This document shows, in pieces, positions 8,852 to 18,412 of a DNA stretch of 64,000 bases. Each line of letters begins with the position of its first letter. Within the stretch, counting starts at the first letter, position 1. The DNA lies in the NCBI RefSeq assembly GCF_900142195.1, contig NZ_FRAB01000001.1, forward strand, positions 186,001 through 250,000, given 5' to 3'. The position numbers and the translations under genes were made by a program. The DNA comes from Paraburkholderia terricola. GTDB taxonomy: Bacteria > Pseudomonadota > Gammaproteobacteria > Burkholderiales > Burkholderiaceae. The notes beneath the pieces are model-generated. The model searched no databases. It was not told the DNA's origin and saw nothing but the letters and a program-made list of their open reading frames with translations.

Positions 8852-9817
8852 ATGAATCGTCCTGCTCCATCCGCCCATGCACCTTCCACTGAACGCGAAC
8901 GGCTCGATCTGCTCGACGTCGCGTTGTTCGTGCGCGCCGCCCTGCTCGCCAATGTGTCGGCGGCGGGCCGTGAGTTCGGTTTGTCGGCGGCGGTCGCGAG
9001 TTCGCGCATCGCGCAACTGGAAAAGCTGCTGGGCGCGCGGCTTTTGCACCGGACCACCCGCCGCATCAGTCTCACGCAGGACGGCGAAGTGTTCATGACG
9101 CGCGCCGAGGCGCTGCTCGACGCGGCCGCCGCCGCGCGCGCCTCGGTGGGCCGCGCGCAGGCCGAACCGCAGGGGCGCGTGCGAGTGTCGATGCCGTCCT
9201 CGTTCGGGCGGCAGCACGTGTCGCCGGTAATCAGCGAATTTCTGCGCCGCTATCCCGGCGTGAGCGTCGATTTGCGGCTGACCGATCACCTGGTCGATCT
9301 GGTCGACGCGGGAATCGACGTGGCGATCCGCGTCGGCGTGCTCAAGGATTCATCGCTGGTGGCGCGGCGCCTGGCGGTCAACCGCCGGGTGCTGTGCGCG
9401 GCGCCCGCTTATCTGGCCGCGCGTGGCGCGCCGCATCATCCGTCGGATCTCGCGCGGCACGAATGCATGATCCTGTCGGACCAGCGCGACTGGGCGTTCA
9501 TGACGCCCGCCGGCCCGCTCGACGTGCGCGTGAGCGGTCGGCTCGTCACTGATAACGGCGAGGTGATTCGCGACGCGCTATTGGCCGGTTTCGGCATCGC
9601 GCTCAAATCGACCTGGGACGTGGCGCCCTATCTGCGCAGCGGCGAACTGGTGCGCGTGCTCGACGCGTATCCGCTCGCCGAGGAAGTGGCGATCTGGGCG
9701 GTGTATCCGAGCCGCGCGTTCGTGCCGCCGAAGACGCTCGCGTTCATCGAATTCCTCGCGGCGCATTTCGGCGATCCGCCGTATTGGGACGCCGAGCCGA
9801 GCGGCGGGGCTCGCTGA
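8852..9817 (+). CDS. LysR-family transcriptional regulator
   Basis: 321 residues. The N-terminal winged helix (about residues 12-75) contains NVSAAGREFGLSAAVASSRI and ends in RLLHRTTRRISLTQDG, the LysR hallmark. The effector domain follows, with FLRRYPGVSVDLRLTD and DLVDAGIDVAIRVG typical of the CrgA/DsdC-like subgroup. The ATG at 8852 is used; a TTG at 8837 is in frame. It is transcribed away from the dehydrogenase gene, which is the likely target. Confidence 0.88.
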   Translation: MNRPAPSAHAPSTERERLDLLDVALFVRAALLANVSAAGREFGLSAAVASSRIAQLEKLLGARLLHRTTRRISLTQDGEVFMTRAEALLDAAAAARASVGRAQAEPQGRVRVSMPSSFGRQHVSPVISEFLRRYPGVSVDLRLTDHLVDLVDAGIDVAIRVGVLKDSSLVARRLAVNRRVLCAAPAYLAARGAPHHPSDLARHECMILSDQRDWAFMTPAGPLDVRVSGRLVTDNGEVIRDALLAGFGIALKSTWDVAPYLRSGELVRVLDAYPLAEEVAIWAVYPSRAFVPPKTLAFIEFLAAHFGDPPYWDAEPSGGAR

Positions 9818-9857
9818 AGGATTACCGCTGCGCTCACTGCTGTGATCACTGCGGCGA

Positions 9858-10157
9858 TCACCGCTTGCCGCGCCCGCCGCCTCCCGCCTTGCCCTCGGAG
9901 TTCACATCGGCGTGCGCGTCGTTCTGCGTCTTTTGCTGATAGTCGCCGCCGCGGCGGTCGGTATCCCGCAGTCCCCGTTCGATGTCGCGATGCGCCTGCT
10001 TGCCGACACGCCGCGGATCGTCCTCGTGCTGCGATTCCGGGCTCTGATCGGTTTCATGCGGCAGCGGCGCGGCCACGTCCTCCAACGAACGCGGATGCTT
10101 TCGGGCATGCGGATCGGCTTGCTTGTCGCCGTCCGACGATTGCGGTGCGGTCTTCAT
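9858..10157 (-). CDS. Small hydrophilic hypothetical protein, 99 aa
   Basis: Not recognised. Very charged and probably disordered: rich in Asp, Glu, Arg, His and Gln, no hydrophobic core, ending GKAGGGGRGKR. GGAG lies 7 bases before the ATG at 10157, which supports real translation. It follows ligD by 43 bases on the same strand and may be the last gene of the ku-ligD unit. Such small charged proteins are often stress-related, but nothing here proves a role. Confidence 0.6.
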   Translation of the reverse strand: MKTAPQSSDGDKQADPHARKHPRSLEDVAAPLPHETDQSPESQHEDDPRRVGKQAHRDIERGLRDTDRRGGDYQQKTQNDAHADVNSEGKAGGGGRGKR

Positions 10158-10200
10158 GGCTTGCTCCTTTGCGTATGCGTTGAGAACGGCGGCAGCGCGC

Positions 10201-13110
10201 TCACTTCGCGCCGTCCAGACGTTTTTTCATCGCCGCGGTAATCCGCTGACGCGTCGTCGGGTAGTCCGCCCAGGGGTCGCCTGCGAGGTCGGCGAGCCGC
10301 TCGTGCAGGTTCTCGATATTCCATTGATCGCCGGCCGTGGTGCTGGCGACTTCGTCCCACGACAGCGGCACGGACACGCCCATGCCCGGCCGCGCGCGCG
10401 CCGAGAACGCGACGATCGTGCTCGACCCGCGGTTGTTGCGCAGATAGTCGACGAAAATTTTCTGCTTGCGATTCTGCGCGCCCATCTTCGCGCTGAAGTA
10501 CTTCGGCAGCGTGGCCGCCATATGCTGCGCGACGGCTTGCGAAAAGCCCTTCACTTCATCCCAACCCGCCTGCCTGGCGAGCGGCACCACCACATGCAGT
10601 CCCTTGCCGCCGCTCGTCTTGCAGAACGACGTGAGACCGAGCTCCTCCAGCAGCGAGCGCGTGAGCTGCGCGGCCTCGATCATCCGCTCCCAGCCGAGCG
10701 ACGCGTCGGGGTCGAGATCGAACACCATGCGATCGGGCTTCTCGATGTTCGACGCCACCGCATTCCAGGTATGAAACTCGACGGTGCCCATTTGCGCGGC
10801 GCCCACCAGCGCCCCGATCGTTTCGACGGTGATCAGCGGCGGATGGCCGGGGTCGAGCCCGGGATGCTGCGTGATGTTCGGGATCGACAGCTTCTGGCTG
10901 TGCTTCTGGAAAAACAGCTCGCCGCCGATGTCCTCGGGCGCGCGCACCAGCGATACCGGCCTGTCCCGCAGATACGGCAGCATCCAGTCGGCCACCGATT
11001 CGTAGTACCGCACGAGGTCGATCTTGCGCGTGCCGGTGCTTTTGTCGATCACGCGATCGGGGTGAGAGACGCGCACGCCGGCGACTTCGGAGGCAGTCGA
11101 GGCGGCTTTCGACTTCGCCGTGGCGGTTTTGGCGGCTGCGGTTTTGGCGGCTGCGGTTTTGGCGGCTGCGGTTTTGGCGGCTGCGGTTTTGGCGGCCGAG
11201 GTTTTGGCGCCGGAGGTTTTTCCTGCCTGCTTCGCACGCGTGTCATCCGGCTCGGACACGGCGTTTGCTTCGGCCCGTCGCGCCGCGCGTTTCTTCGGCG
11301 CGGCGGCGGACGCGGTATCGGTTTGCTGTTGCACGTCGGCTCCTTTGCGGGGTGCTTCCTTGACGATCTGGCTCGCCGGCTTGTCGTTGCGCAGACTCAC
11401 GAACGACGCCTGGCGCACGATGCCGTCGCTCGTCCACTCGGCGAAGTTGCATTCGGCGACGAGCACGGGTTCGACCCAATGCACCGGCGTGCGACTGCGC
11501 TCGCGCGGCGGGGCCGCGAACGGCATGCGTTGGGTTTCGTGCGCGTCGAGCTCCTTCTTCACCGAACGCAGCAACGCGGCGTCGAAGCCCGTGCCGACGC
11601 GCCCGGCGTATTGCAGCTTGCCCTTGCTGTCGTGAACGCCGAGCAGCAGCGCGCCGAACGCCGCGCGGCTGCCGGACGGTTCCGAATAGCCGCCGATCAC
11701 GAACTCCTGGCGACGCCGGCACTTCAGCTTGATCCACGCGGACGAGCGTCCCGACATATAACCGCTGTCGCGCCGCTTGCCGATGATGCCTTCGAGCGCC
11801 ATGTCGCATGCGCTCTTGAGCAGGTCCTCGGCGCTGAATTCGAAATCGTTCGAGAAGCGCAGCACGTTGTCGTCGACGCCTTCCAGCAACGCGCGCAGGA
11901 TCGCGCGGCGCTGTCGCAGCGGCACGCCGCGCAAGTCGTAACCGTTCAGAAAAGGCACGTCGAACAGATAGATGGTGATGTCCTGCGGACGGTTCGAATC
12001 GAACGCGTTCTGCAGCGCCTGGAAACTCGGCACGCCGTTCTCGTCCAGCACCACCGCCTCGCCGTCGAGCCATGCGGTTTCGAGGTCGATCTGTTCGAGC
12101 GCCTTGACCTGCTTGCTGAACTTCGTGGTCCAATCGTTGCCCGCGCGCGTGAATACCTTCACCGCGCCGCCCTTCGTGCCGTGGTCGATGCGCGCCAGCA
12201 CGCGGTAGCCGTCGAACTTGATCTCATACGACCATTGATCGCCGGGCGGCGCGCTGTCGACCAGCGTTGCCAGTTGAGGCTTGAAGGTGGCGGGCAGCTT
12301 CGCCTCGACCGCGCCTTCGATCGACGGCGACACGGCGAGCTCACGCAGCGACTGCGCGCTGCGCGTCGCCACGATGTCGGGTCGTTTCGGATCGCCGCGG
12401 CTCGCGCGGTTCGATGAAGCGGTCCTGGCGGCGGCGCTCCTGCCGGTCCGGCTCGTGCTCGTCGCTTCCTTCGCCGCGGACGCGCGTTTCGCCGTCTTCG
12501 CGCCCTTCTGCGCCGGCGCGCTTCCATCGAGCACGCTGCCGGGTCGCTCCTTCAGAATGTCGTACTCGCTTTCATCGCGCGCTTCGTCGTCGCGTTCCTT
12601 GATCAGCAGCCACTGCTCCTTGTCGCCGCTGCCGCGCATGTGGCTGCGCACCAGCGTCCAGCCGCCGTGCAGCTTGTCGCCGTGCAGGATGAATTTGAGC
12701 TTGCCGGCCGCGTAGGTTTTGGCCGCCTGCGCCGCGCCGCCGACCGGCTCCCAGGTGCCGCGGTCCCACACGATCACGGTGCCCGCCCCGTAGTTGCCAG
12801 GCGGAATCTCGCCTTCGAACGAGCCATACTCGACCGGATGATCCTCGACATGCACGGCGAGCCGCTTCACCGACGGGTCCAGACATGGCCCCTTGGGCAC
12901 CGCCCACGACAGCAGCGTGCCGTTCAGTTCGAGCCGGAAGTCGTAGTGAAGCCGCCGTGCGTGATGCTCCTGAATCACGTAGGACAGCGCCTCGTTCGAC
13001 TCGCGCGCACTCGTCTTGCGGCCGGCGCGCTTGCGTGCGCTCGTGCCCGCGGGCTCCGGCGTTTCGTCGAAGCGGCGCTTGCGGTTGTAGAGATCGAGCC
13101 TGTCGTTCAT
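10201..13110 (-). CDS. ligD: Multifunctional ATP-dependent DNA ligase LigD
   Basis: 969 residues with the three NHEJ activities in PE-LIG-POL order. The 3'-phosphoesterase domain (about 40-185) has [13 protein letters not shown]. The ligase domain (about 270-580) has the adenylated Lys K298 in EIKFDGYR and [16 protein letters not shown]. The primase-polymerase domain (about 677-960) has [10 protein letters not shown] and the metal-binding DLD at 798-800. A linker at 600-675 carries repeated KTAAA units. With Ku it repairs double-strand breaks, usually in stationary phase. It lies 118 bases downstream of ku on the same strand. The start [20 protein letters not shown] matches the family. Confidence 0.96.
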   Translation of the reverse strand: MNDRLDLYNRKRRFDETPEPAGTSARKRAGRKTSARESNEALSYVIQEHHARRLHYDFRLELNGTLLSWAVPKGPCLDPSVKRLAVHVEDHPVEYGSFEGEIPPGNYGAGTVIVWDRGTWEPVGGAAQAAKTYAAGKLKFILHGDKLHGGWTLVRSHMRGSGDKEQWLLIKERDDEARDESEYDILKERPGSVLDGSAPAQKGAKTAKRASAAKEATSTSRTGRSAAARTASSNRASRGDPKRPDIVATRSAQSLRELAVSPSIEGAVEAKLPATFKPQLATLVDSAPPGDQWSYEIKFDGYRVLARIDHGTKGGAVKVFTRAGNDWTTKFSKQVKALEQIDLETAWLDGEAVVLDENGVPSFQALQNAFDSNRPQDITIYLFDVPFLNGYDLRGVPLRQRRAILRALLEGVDDNVLRFSNDFEFSAEDLLKSACDMALEGIIGKRRDSGYMSGRSSAWIKLKCRRRQEFVIGGYSEPSGSRAAFGALLLGVHDSKGKLQYAGRVGTGFDAALLRSVKKELDAHETQRMPFAAPPRERSRTPVHWVEPVLVAECNFAEWTSDGIVRQASFVSLRNDKPASQIVKEAPRKGADVQQQTDTASAAAPKKRAARRAEANAVSEPDDTRAKQAGKTSGAKTSAAKTAAAKTAAAKTAAAKTAAAKTATAKSKAASTASEVAGVRVSHPDRVIDKSTGTRKIDLVRYYESVADWMLPYLRDRPVSLVRAPEDIGGELFFQKHSQKLSIPNITQHPGLDPGHPPLITVETIGALVGAAQMGTVEFHTWNAVASNIEKPDRMVFDLDPDASLGWERMIEAAQLTRSLLEELGLTSFCKTSGGKGLHVVVPLARQAGWDEVKGFSQAVAQHMAATLPKYFSAKMGAQNRKQKIFVDYLRNNRGSSTIVAFSARARPGMGVSVPLSWDEVASTTAGDQWNIENLHERLADLAGDPWADYPTTRQRITAAMKKRLDGAK
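11131..11220 (-). repeat. 15-bp tandem repeat in the LigD linker
   Basis: Four perfect copies of ggcggctgcggtttt (11131-11190) and two degenerate copies to 11220. Each unit encodes KTAAA on the minus strand, so copy-number change would keep the frame and alter only the linker between ligase and polymerase domains. Confidence 0.9.
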
Positions 13111-13150
13111 GGGGATGACGTCATCGCGGGTTGGGTGGCGCGGTTCATCT

Positions 13151-13198
13151 CACTGTTCCTCTCACTGTTCCTCTCGCGGTTCCTCTCGCGGTTCCTCT
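13151..13198. repeat. 12-bp tandem repeat between ku and ligD
   Basis: Four 12-bp copies: two cactgttcctct then two cgcggttcctct, preceded by a partial copy. It lies in the 118-base gap, in the 5' part of the intercistronic mRNA; the transcribed strand is AGAGGAAC-rich, meaning it offers several purine-rich Shine-Dalgarno-like tracts. Confidence 0.8.
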
Positions 13199-13228
13199 TT
13201 CTAACCTCCAGGATCGGGCGCTCCGTGC

Positions 13229-14242
13229 TCACGCGGCCGCGCGGCGTTTGCGGGCCGCCGGCGCGGTCTTGGCGCTGGAACGGCCGCCGGCGCGAGTGCC
13301 GCCGCCGCGCGTCGCGCGCGTCGTCTTCGGCTTCTTGCGAGCGGGCGTGGCGCTGGCATCGGTATCCTCGTCGGCCTCTTCGTCGTTGGCCTCAGCTTCC
13401 TCATCGTCCGCGGCACGCTTGCGTCCACCGGACGCCGGCTTGCCCTTGCCGCGCCCCAGGCTGCGCTTGAGCAGATCGGACAGATCGAGAATGTCCGCCG
13501 ATTGACGCGACTCGCGCGGCGTTTCGACCTCCGTGATTTCCTCGGTCTTGCCCGCGCGAATCTTGCGATCGACGAGCGCCATGATGTCGTCGCGGAAGGT
13601 GTCGTGGTACTGCGACGGATCCCACTTGTCGCTCATGTCGTCGATCAGTTTTTTCGCCATGTCGAGTTCGCGCGCGCTGACGCCCGCCGCCTTCACGCCT
13701 TCGACCGGCAGCTTGAACTGGTCGAAGTCGCGCACTTCGGCGGCCCAGCGCAGCGTGTTCAGCGCGAGGACCGGACCGAGCGGAATCAGCGCGGCGAGAT
13801 GCTGCTTGTTGTGCAGCACGACGCTCGCCACGCCGACCTTGCCCGACGCCTTCATCGCTTCGCGCAGCAACGCGTAGACCTTTTCGCCTTTGCGATCGGG
13901 CGTGAGGAAGTACGGCGTGTCGAGAAAGAGGAACGAGATGTCGGCGGCGTCGACGAACGCAAGGATGTCCACCGTCTGCGTCGACTCGGGATTCGCCGCG
14001 CGAATCTCCTCGTCCGAGAGCACGACGTACTTGTCCTTTTCGTACTCGAAGCCGCGCACGATGTTATCGCGCGTCACATCCTTGCCGGTGCGCTTGTTGA
14101 TCTGCTTGTAGCCGACCGGGTCGATCGTGCGCTTATCCAGCAGATTGAAGCCGACCTTCTCCGGCTGCGTTGCCGGGTACAACTGCACCGGCACGTGAAC
14201 GAGGCCGAAGCTGATTGCGCCCTTCCAGATCATGTGTGCCAT
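13229..14242 (-). CDS. ku: Ku, DNA end-binding protein for NHEJ
   Basis: 337 residues. The N-terminus MAHMIWKGAISFGLVHVPV and the core LLDKRTIDPVGYKQINKRTG are diagnostic of bacterial Ku. Residues to about 260 form the DNA-encircling core. The C-terminal 80 residues are Lys/Arg/Ala-rich with an acidic patch (DDEEAEANDEEADEDTD), the extension seen in many proteobacterial Ku proteins. GGGGAG upstream of the ATG at 14242 sets the start; the frame runs open a further 89 codons but reads as noncoding. It is followed by ligD, its functional partner. Confidence 0.95.
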   Translation of the reverse strand: MAHMIWKGAISFGLVHVPVQLYPATQPEKVGFNLLDKRTIDPVGYKQINKRTGKDVTRDNIVRGFEYEKDKYVVLSDEEIRAANPESTQTVDILAFVDAADISFLFLDTPYFLTPDRKGEKVYALLREAMKASGKVGVASVVLHNKQHLAALIPLGPVLALNTLRWAAEVRDFDQFKLPVEGVKAAGVSARELDMAKKLIDDMSDKWDPSQYHDTFRDDIMALVDRKIRAGKTEEITEVETPRESRQSADILDLSDLLKRSLGRGKGKPASGGRKRAADDEEAEANDEEADEDTDASATPARKKPKTTRATRGGGTRAGGRSSAKTAPAARKRRAAA

Positions 14243-14372
14243 CGTGCGCTCCCCAAGGCCCAGGTCTTTACGTGAAGCAGCAAGCGTGCCACGGGTTTTG
14301 CGCTGACGCGGGACGCCGCGATGCCGGGCGCGCCGCGCATCGGCTGTAAGTCTTGCGCCGCGTCGGCAAAAG

Positions 14373-15626
14373 CTACGGCGTTCGGCGTGCCGCCGGGTCG
14401 AGTTCCACCGGCACTTCGGCGAAGCCGCGAAACCGCACGCGACCGCCGCGCGTCGGCTCGCCGTGCAGCCGATAGGCCGGAAAGCGCTGCACGAAGCGTC
14501 CGATGGCAATGCGCGCCTCGAGCCGCGCGAGCGACAGCCCGGCGCACTGATGAATGCCGAAGCCGAACGCCAGATGCCGGTTCGGAGCGCGGCGGATATC
14601 GAAGCGGTCCGGCTCCGCGAATTGCTCCGGGTCGCGATTGGCGGCGCCGATGCACAGCGTGACGGGCGTGCCGCGCGCCACGGGAACGCCGCCGATTTCG
14701 GCGTCGAGCGCCGCCATGCGGTTGCCGAGCTGATTCGAACTCTCGAAACGCAAACATTCCTCGACCGCCGATTCGATCAGCGACGGCTCGCGCAGCAACG
14801 CGGCGCGCTGTTCAGGCCACTCGGCGAGCGTGACGAGGCCGTTGCCGATCAGATTGGTCGTCGTCTCATGCCCCGCGTTCAGAATGAAGATGCAGTTTTG
14901 CAGCAATTCGGCTTCGGACAATTGCTCGCCGCCCTCCTCGCCCTGGATCAGACGCGTGAGCACGTCGTGCAGCGGGTCGCCCGGCTCGCGCCGACGTTGC
15001 GCCACCAAGCGGCGCAGATAGTCGACGAATTCGCTCACCGCGCGATTGCCGCGTTCGAGTTGCGCGTCGCTGAGCGACGGTTCGAGCGCGCCGAGTATCG
15101 CCAGCGACCAGTCGCGCAACGGCGCGCGCTCGGCATGCGGCACGTCGAGCAGATTGCCGATGATCTCCACCGGAATCGCCGACGCGAATTCGCCGATCAG
15201 ATCGATGCGGCCGCGTTCGGCGGCGGCGTCGAGCAAGCCGTCGACGAGACGTACGAGCCCCGGCTCCATCGCGGCGATCGCGCGCGCCGTCAACGCGCCG
15301 GCGATCAGCTTGCGCACCCGCGTATGACGCGGCGGATCGTTGAACACCAGACTCGTCGTGTGATGCGCGTAAAGCGGCGAGTCGCCGTACTTCGGCCTGA
15401 ATTCGACGGTCTTGTCGGAACTGAAGGTTTTCGCATCGCGGTAGACCGCTTGAACGTCGCGAAAGCGCGTCAGAAACAGCGAACCGTCGGGCATGCGCTT
15501 GACCGGCTCATGCGTGCGCAGCGCGTGGTAGACCGGATAGGGGTTTGTGTAGAACTCGGGACTGAGCCGGCGCAAATCGAAGTCGCGCGCGAGGGCGGCT
15601 GCGTCGCTGGTGGTCGCGGGGGGCAT
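14373..15626 (-). CDS. Cytochrome P450
   Basis: 417 residues, a soluble bacterial P450 with no membrane anchor. The I-helix oxygen-activation motif is NAGHETTTN, the K-helix ExxR is EECLRFES, and the haem loop is AFGFGIHQCAG with axial Cys361. It needs ferredoxin and reductase partners, and none is encoded nearby, so the redox partners must be elsewhere. The start at 15626 is set by GGAG 7 bases before the ATG. The frame is open upstream through a 9-bp tandem repeat, but that extension (QPT repeats) is unlikely to be translated. Substrate unknown. It lies 130 bases upstream of ku on the same strand. Confidence 0.92.
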   Translation of the reverse strand: MPPATTSDAAALARDFDLRRLSPEFYTNPYPVYHALRTHEPVKRMPDGSLFLTRFRDVQAVYRDAKTFSSDKTVEFRPKYGDSPLYAHHTTSLVFNDPPRHTRVRKLIAGALTARAIAAMEPGLVRLVDGLLDAAAERGRIDLIGEFASAIPVEIIGNLLDVPHAERAPLRDWSLAILGALEPSLSDAQLERGNRAVSEFVDYLRRLVAQRRREPGDPLHDVLTRLIQGEEGGEQLSEAELLQNCIFILNAGHETTTNLIGNGLVTLAEWPEQRAALLREPSLIESAVEECLRFESSNQLGNRMAALDAEIGGVPVARGTPVTLCIGAANRDPEQFAEPDRFDIRRAPNRHLAFGFGIHQCAGLSLARLEARIAIGRFVQRFPAYRLHGEPTRGGRVRFRGFAEVPVELDPAARRTP

Positions 15627-15768
15627 GCGTTGTCTCCGTGCTTGTCGTGGTTTTGATTTTGCGCCTGGTTTGCGCAACGCTACTCGCGCCGCTGTCTGCC
15701 CTGCGCAACTTACCGCGCGCGATGCGCGGCGACAGACAGGCTCGACGCGTCCAGGCGCTGCGGGCATG

Positions 15769-15867
15769 GTTGGCTGCGTTGGCTGCGTTGGCTGCGTTGG
15801 CTGCGTTGGCTGCGTTGGCTGCGTTGGCTGCGTTGGCTGCGTTGGCTGCGTTGGCTGCATTGGCTCG
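15769..15867. repeat. 9-bp tandem repeat, ten perfect copies
   Basis: Ten uninterrupted copies of gttggctgc (15769-15858) and one degenerate copy (15859-15867). It sits between the divergent starts of the P450 gene and serB, 65 bases upstream of the serB -10 element. Such an array is prone to slipped-strand copy change. Confidence 0.95.
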
Positions 15868-15932
15868 TCAGTATGAACCGGCTGCCGAGGGATTGCATAG
15901 GCGGGCCGCCGTGGCGCACCTCGTCGAACCGT

Positions 15933-15938
15933 TACAAT
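15933..15938 (+). promoter_or_regulatory. serB promoter -10 element
   Basis: TACAAT at 15933-15938, 58 bases before the serB ATG, inside gTTACAATAGCGGG. An almost identical block precedes rimO on the other strand. No convincing -35 was found. Confidence 0.45.
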
Positions 15939-15996
15939 AGCGGGATTTTCCGCGCGCGCCGCGCGCCCGTCCTGTCCTGCGTCACTCGCGTCGCCA

Positions 15997-16836
15997 ATGA
16001 ACCTCGTCATCCAAAGTCCCGCGCCTCTTTCCGCCGATCATCACAAAACGCTCGTCGCGCTCGCGCGCGGTACGCATGCCGCCGCCATCGACGCGAACGC
16101 GATCCGCATCGCCGGCGCAAGCGAAGCGCAGCGCGCCGACCTCGACGTGTATTGCGGCACGCATCAACTGGACTACGCGTTCGTCGAAGCGGGCCGCAAG
16201 TTGCAAGACTTCGGGCTGGTCGCGATGGACATGGATTCGACGCTGATCACGATCGAATGCGTCGACGAAATCGCCGATTTCTGCGGACTGAAAGCGGAAG
16301 TGTCCGCGATCACCGAGGCCGCGATGCGCGGCGAGATCAAGGACTTCAACGAAAGCCTGACGCGCCGCGTGGCGCTGCTCAAGGGCCTCGACGCAAGCGC
16401 GCTCGAGCGCGTTTACGAAGAACGGCTGCAACTCTCGCCGGGTGCGCTGCAGATGCTTGCAGGCGCGAAGGCCGCCGGTTTGAAAACGCTGCTGGTGTCG
16501 GGCGGGTTCACGTTCTTCACCGAAAAGCTGAAGGCCCGTCTCGGCCTCGACTTCACGCGTGCGAACACGCTCGAAATCGTGGACGGCAAGCTGACCGGCA
16601 AGGTAATCGGCGAGATCGTCAATGCAGACGTGAAAGCAGCGATGTTGCGCGAGACCTGTGCCCAACTGGGCATCGAGCCGACCCGCGCAATCGCGATGGG
16701 CGACGGCTCGAACGATCTGAAGATGATGGCCGCAGCGGGACTTTCCGTTGCATTCCGCGCGAAGCCCGTGGTGCGCGAAGCGGCCAGCGTGGCCTTCAAT
16801 TTCGTGGGACTGGACGGGCTGCTGCGCCTGTTCTAA
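15997..16836 (+). CDS. serB: Phosphoserine phosphatase
   Basis: 279 residues, catalysing the last step of serine synthesis, phosphoserine to serine. A HAD-fold enzyme: the catalytic DxD is D78/D80 in AMDMDSTLIT, motif II is LLVSGGFTFF, and motif IV is AMGDGSNDLKM. The N-terminal 70 residues form the ACT-like domain found in the longer proteobacterial SerB. Length and motifs are intact. It is monocistronic: the next gene, metC, is on the opposite strand. Confidence 0.96.
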   Translation: MNLVIQSPAPLSADHHKTLVALARGTHAAAIDANAIRIAGASEAQRADLDVYCGTHQLDYAFVEAGRKLQDFGLVAMDMDSTLITIECVDEIADFCGLKAEVSAITEAAMRGEIKDFNESLTRRVALLKGLDASALERVYEERLQLSPGALQMLAGAKAAGLKTLLVSGGFTFFTEKLKARLGLDFTRANTLEIVDGKLTGKVIGEIVNADVKAAMLRETCAQLGIEPTRAIAMGDGSNDLKMMAAAGLSVAFRAKPVVREAASVAFNFVGLDGLLRLF

Positions 16837-17019
16837 TGCCGATGTGCTGCGCTGGCCGTGGCGATGACGGCCAGCATCAGAAGCGCATCCAGAAGAAAAG
16901 TTTCATCGAAGCTCACCATCGTGCCGCAACCGTTAGTCGGGATGCGCACCATCGTAGCGGCGTGATGGAAGGTTGAACATTCAGCCGAACGGCCAGGCTC
17001 GATGGCTATATCGACAAAG

Positions 17020-17055
17020 AAAAAACCCCATCGGGAACACGTCTCGACGGGGTTG
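17020..17055 (-). terminator. Rho-independent terminator of metC
   Basis: On the minus strand AACCCCGTCG pairs with CGATGGGGTT (one G-U pair) and is followed by T6. It starts 30 bases after the metC stop codon. Confidence 0.8.
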
Positions 17056-17084
17056 CTCGACGACCGGCCGAGAGCGTCGGAAGT

Positions 17085-18269
17085 CTACCCAAGCGCCGTC
17101 AGACAACGTTCGATATCCGCGCGCAAATCCGCTTCTTCCTCCAGGCCGATGTAGAAACGCACCAGCGTGCCGCGGTGCGGCCACTGCCCTTCGGCGCGCA
17201 TCGACGCGACCTCGTAAGGCATCGCGAGACTGTGCGCGCCGCCCCAGCTCCAGCCGAGCGAAAAGAGTTCGAGCGACTCACAGAAGGTATCGATTTGCGC
17301 CGCGCTATACCGGCCGTCGAACACCACGGAGAACAAGCCGCCCGCGCCCGTGAAATCGCGCTTGAAAAACTCGTGTCCCGGACAGTCGGAGAGCGCCGGA
17401 TGCAACACGGCGGCGATCTCGGGCCGAGTCTTCAGCCAGTTGGCGAGGCCGAGCGCCGCGCGGTCATGCTGTGCGAAGCGCAGTTGCATGGTCGGCAGGC
17501 TGCGCAGAATCAGCGAGCAATCGTCCGACGACACGCCGATGCCCATGCGCATGCGAGCCGCCTTCAGCTTCAGGTGCAAGTCGCGCTCGACGGTGATCGT
17601 CGCGCCCATCAGCACGTCGCCGCCGCCCGATTGATACTTGGTGAGCGCCTGCACCGAAATGTCGACGCCGTGCTCGAACGGCTTGAAGCCGAGCCCGGCC
17701 GACCACGTATTGTCGATGGCGGTGACGACGTTGCGCGCACGCGCCACGGCGGTGATGGCGGGCACGTCGGCCACTTCCATCGTCACCGAGCCGGGGGCTT
17801 CGAGCCAGATCAGGCGCGTGTTCGGCTGGATCAGAGCGGCGATGCCCGCTCCTATCATCGGGTCGTAGTAGCGCACCGTCACGCCGAAATCGCGCGCCAG
17901 CCAATCGCCGTGATCGCGGTTCGGCGAGTAGACGTTATCGGGAATCAGCACGTCGTCGCCGGCCTTGCAGAGACCGAAATACACATTCGAAATCGCCGAC
18001 AGACCCGAGGGCTGCAGCAGCGCGTGATTGCCGCCTTCGATCGTGGCGAGACGCTGCGCCAGCGCGAGCGAGGTCGGCGTGGCGTGCAGGCCGTAGCGCC
18101 ACTGCGCGTCGTTTTTCCAGTCGAGCGCGCGCATGGTGGCGAGGTCGGGGAACACGACCGTCGAGGCCCGCGTAACTGGCATCGAGAACGACTCGAAGCC
18201 CGGCGTGAGCTGGTCCTCGGCATGCACGATGCGGGTTTGCAGAGCGCGTTTGAGTTTGGATTGCGTCAT
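17085..18269 (-). CDS. metC: Cystathionine beta-lyase
   Basis: 394 residues, a fold-type I PLP enzyme of trans-sulfuration. It would cleave cystathionine to homocysteine, pyruvate and ammonia in methionine synthesis. The PLP-binding Lys is K211 in LTKYQSGGGDVLMG; NTWSAGLGFKPFEHGVD and the substrate-binding YSPNRDHG fit the MetC branch, not cystathionine gamma-synthase. The ATG at 18269 has only a weak upstream binding site. A clear terminator follows. The neighbour serB, which makes serine, converges on it. Confidence 0.9.
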   Translation of the reverse strand: MTQSKLKRALQTRIVHAEDQLTPGFESFSMPVTRASTVVFPDLATMRALDWKNDAQWRYGLHATPTSLALAQRLATIEGGNHALLQPSGLSAISNVYFGLCKAGDDVLIPDNVYSPNRDHGDWLARDFGVTVRYYDPMIGAGIAALIQPNTRLIWLEAPGSVTMEVADVPAITAVARARNVVTAIDNTWSAGLGFKPFEHGVDISVQALTKYQSGGGDVLMGATITVERDLHLKLKAARMRMGIGVSSDDCSLILRSLPTMQLRFAQHDRAALGLANWLKTRPEIAAVLHPALSDCPGHEFFKRDFTGAGGLFSVVFDGRYSAAQIDTFCESLELFSLGWSWGGAHSLAMPYEVASMRAEGQWPHRGTLVRFYIGLEEEADLRADIERCLTALG

Positions 18270-18380
18270 GGTGAGATCGAATTAGAAGCTGACAAAAATG
18301 ATGGAGGCGCGCCGCGTCGGGCCGCGCGCGCCGTACCCGCAAGAGTAGACGAGCCGGCGGCATGTCGCCTGAGCTTGAGC

Positions 18381-18402
18381 GCGCGAGCCGTCCGGCTCGC
18401 GC
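18381..18402 (-). other. Perfect 9-bp hairpin after the secreted orphan gene
   Basis: GCGCGAGCC (18381-18389) and GGCTCGCGC (18394-18402) flank a four-base loop, 10 bases past the stop of the gene ending at 18413. No T-run follows, so it may protect the mRNA end or act with Rho rather than terminate intrinsically. Confidence 0.55.
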
Positions 18403-18412
18403 GGCAGTGGCT

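Larger units (their letters stand above)
15627..15996. other. Divergent intergenic region between the P450 gene and serB
   Basis: About 370 bases without a gene. It holds the ribosome binding site of the P450 gene, a 9-bp tandem repeat and the serB promoter. No other coding signal is visible. Confidence 0.7.

Noticed and set aside
10123..12417. 764-aa plus frame opposite ligD, with [10 protein letters not shown] repeats
   Set aside because: The repeats are the reverse frame of the KTAAA units in LigD; not a separate protein.
13149..13200. CRISPR array
   Set aside because: Direct repeats here, and at 15769 and 57546, are contiguous without unique spacers.
15627..16010. N-terminal extension of the P450 through QPT repeats
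   Set aside because: The frame is open only because the 9-bp repeat keeps the frame; the ATG at 15626 has a good binding site and gives a normal P450 length.
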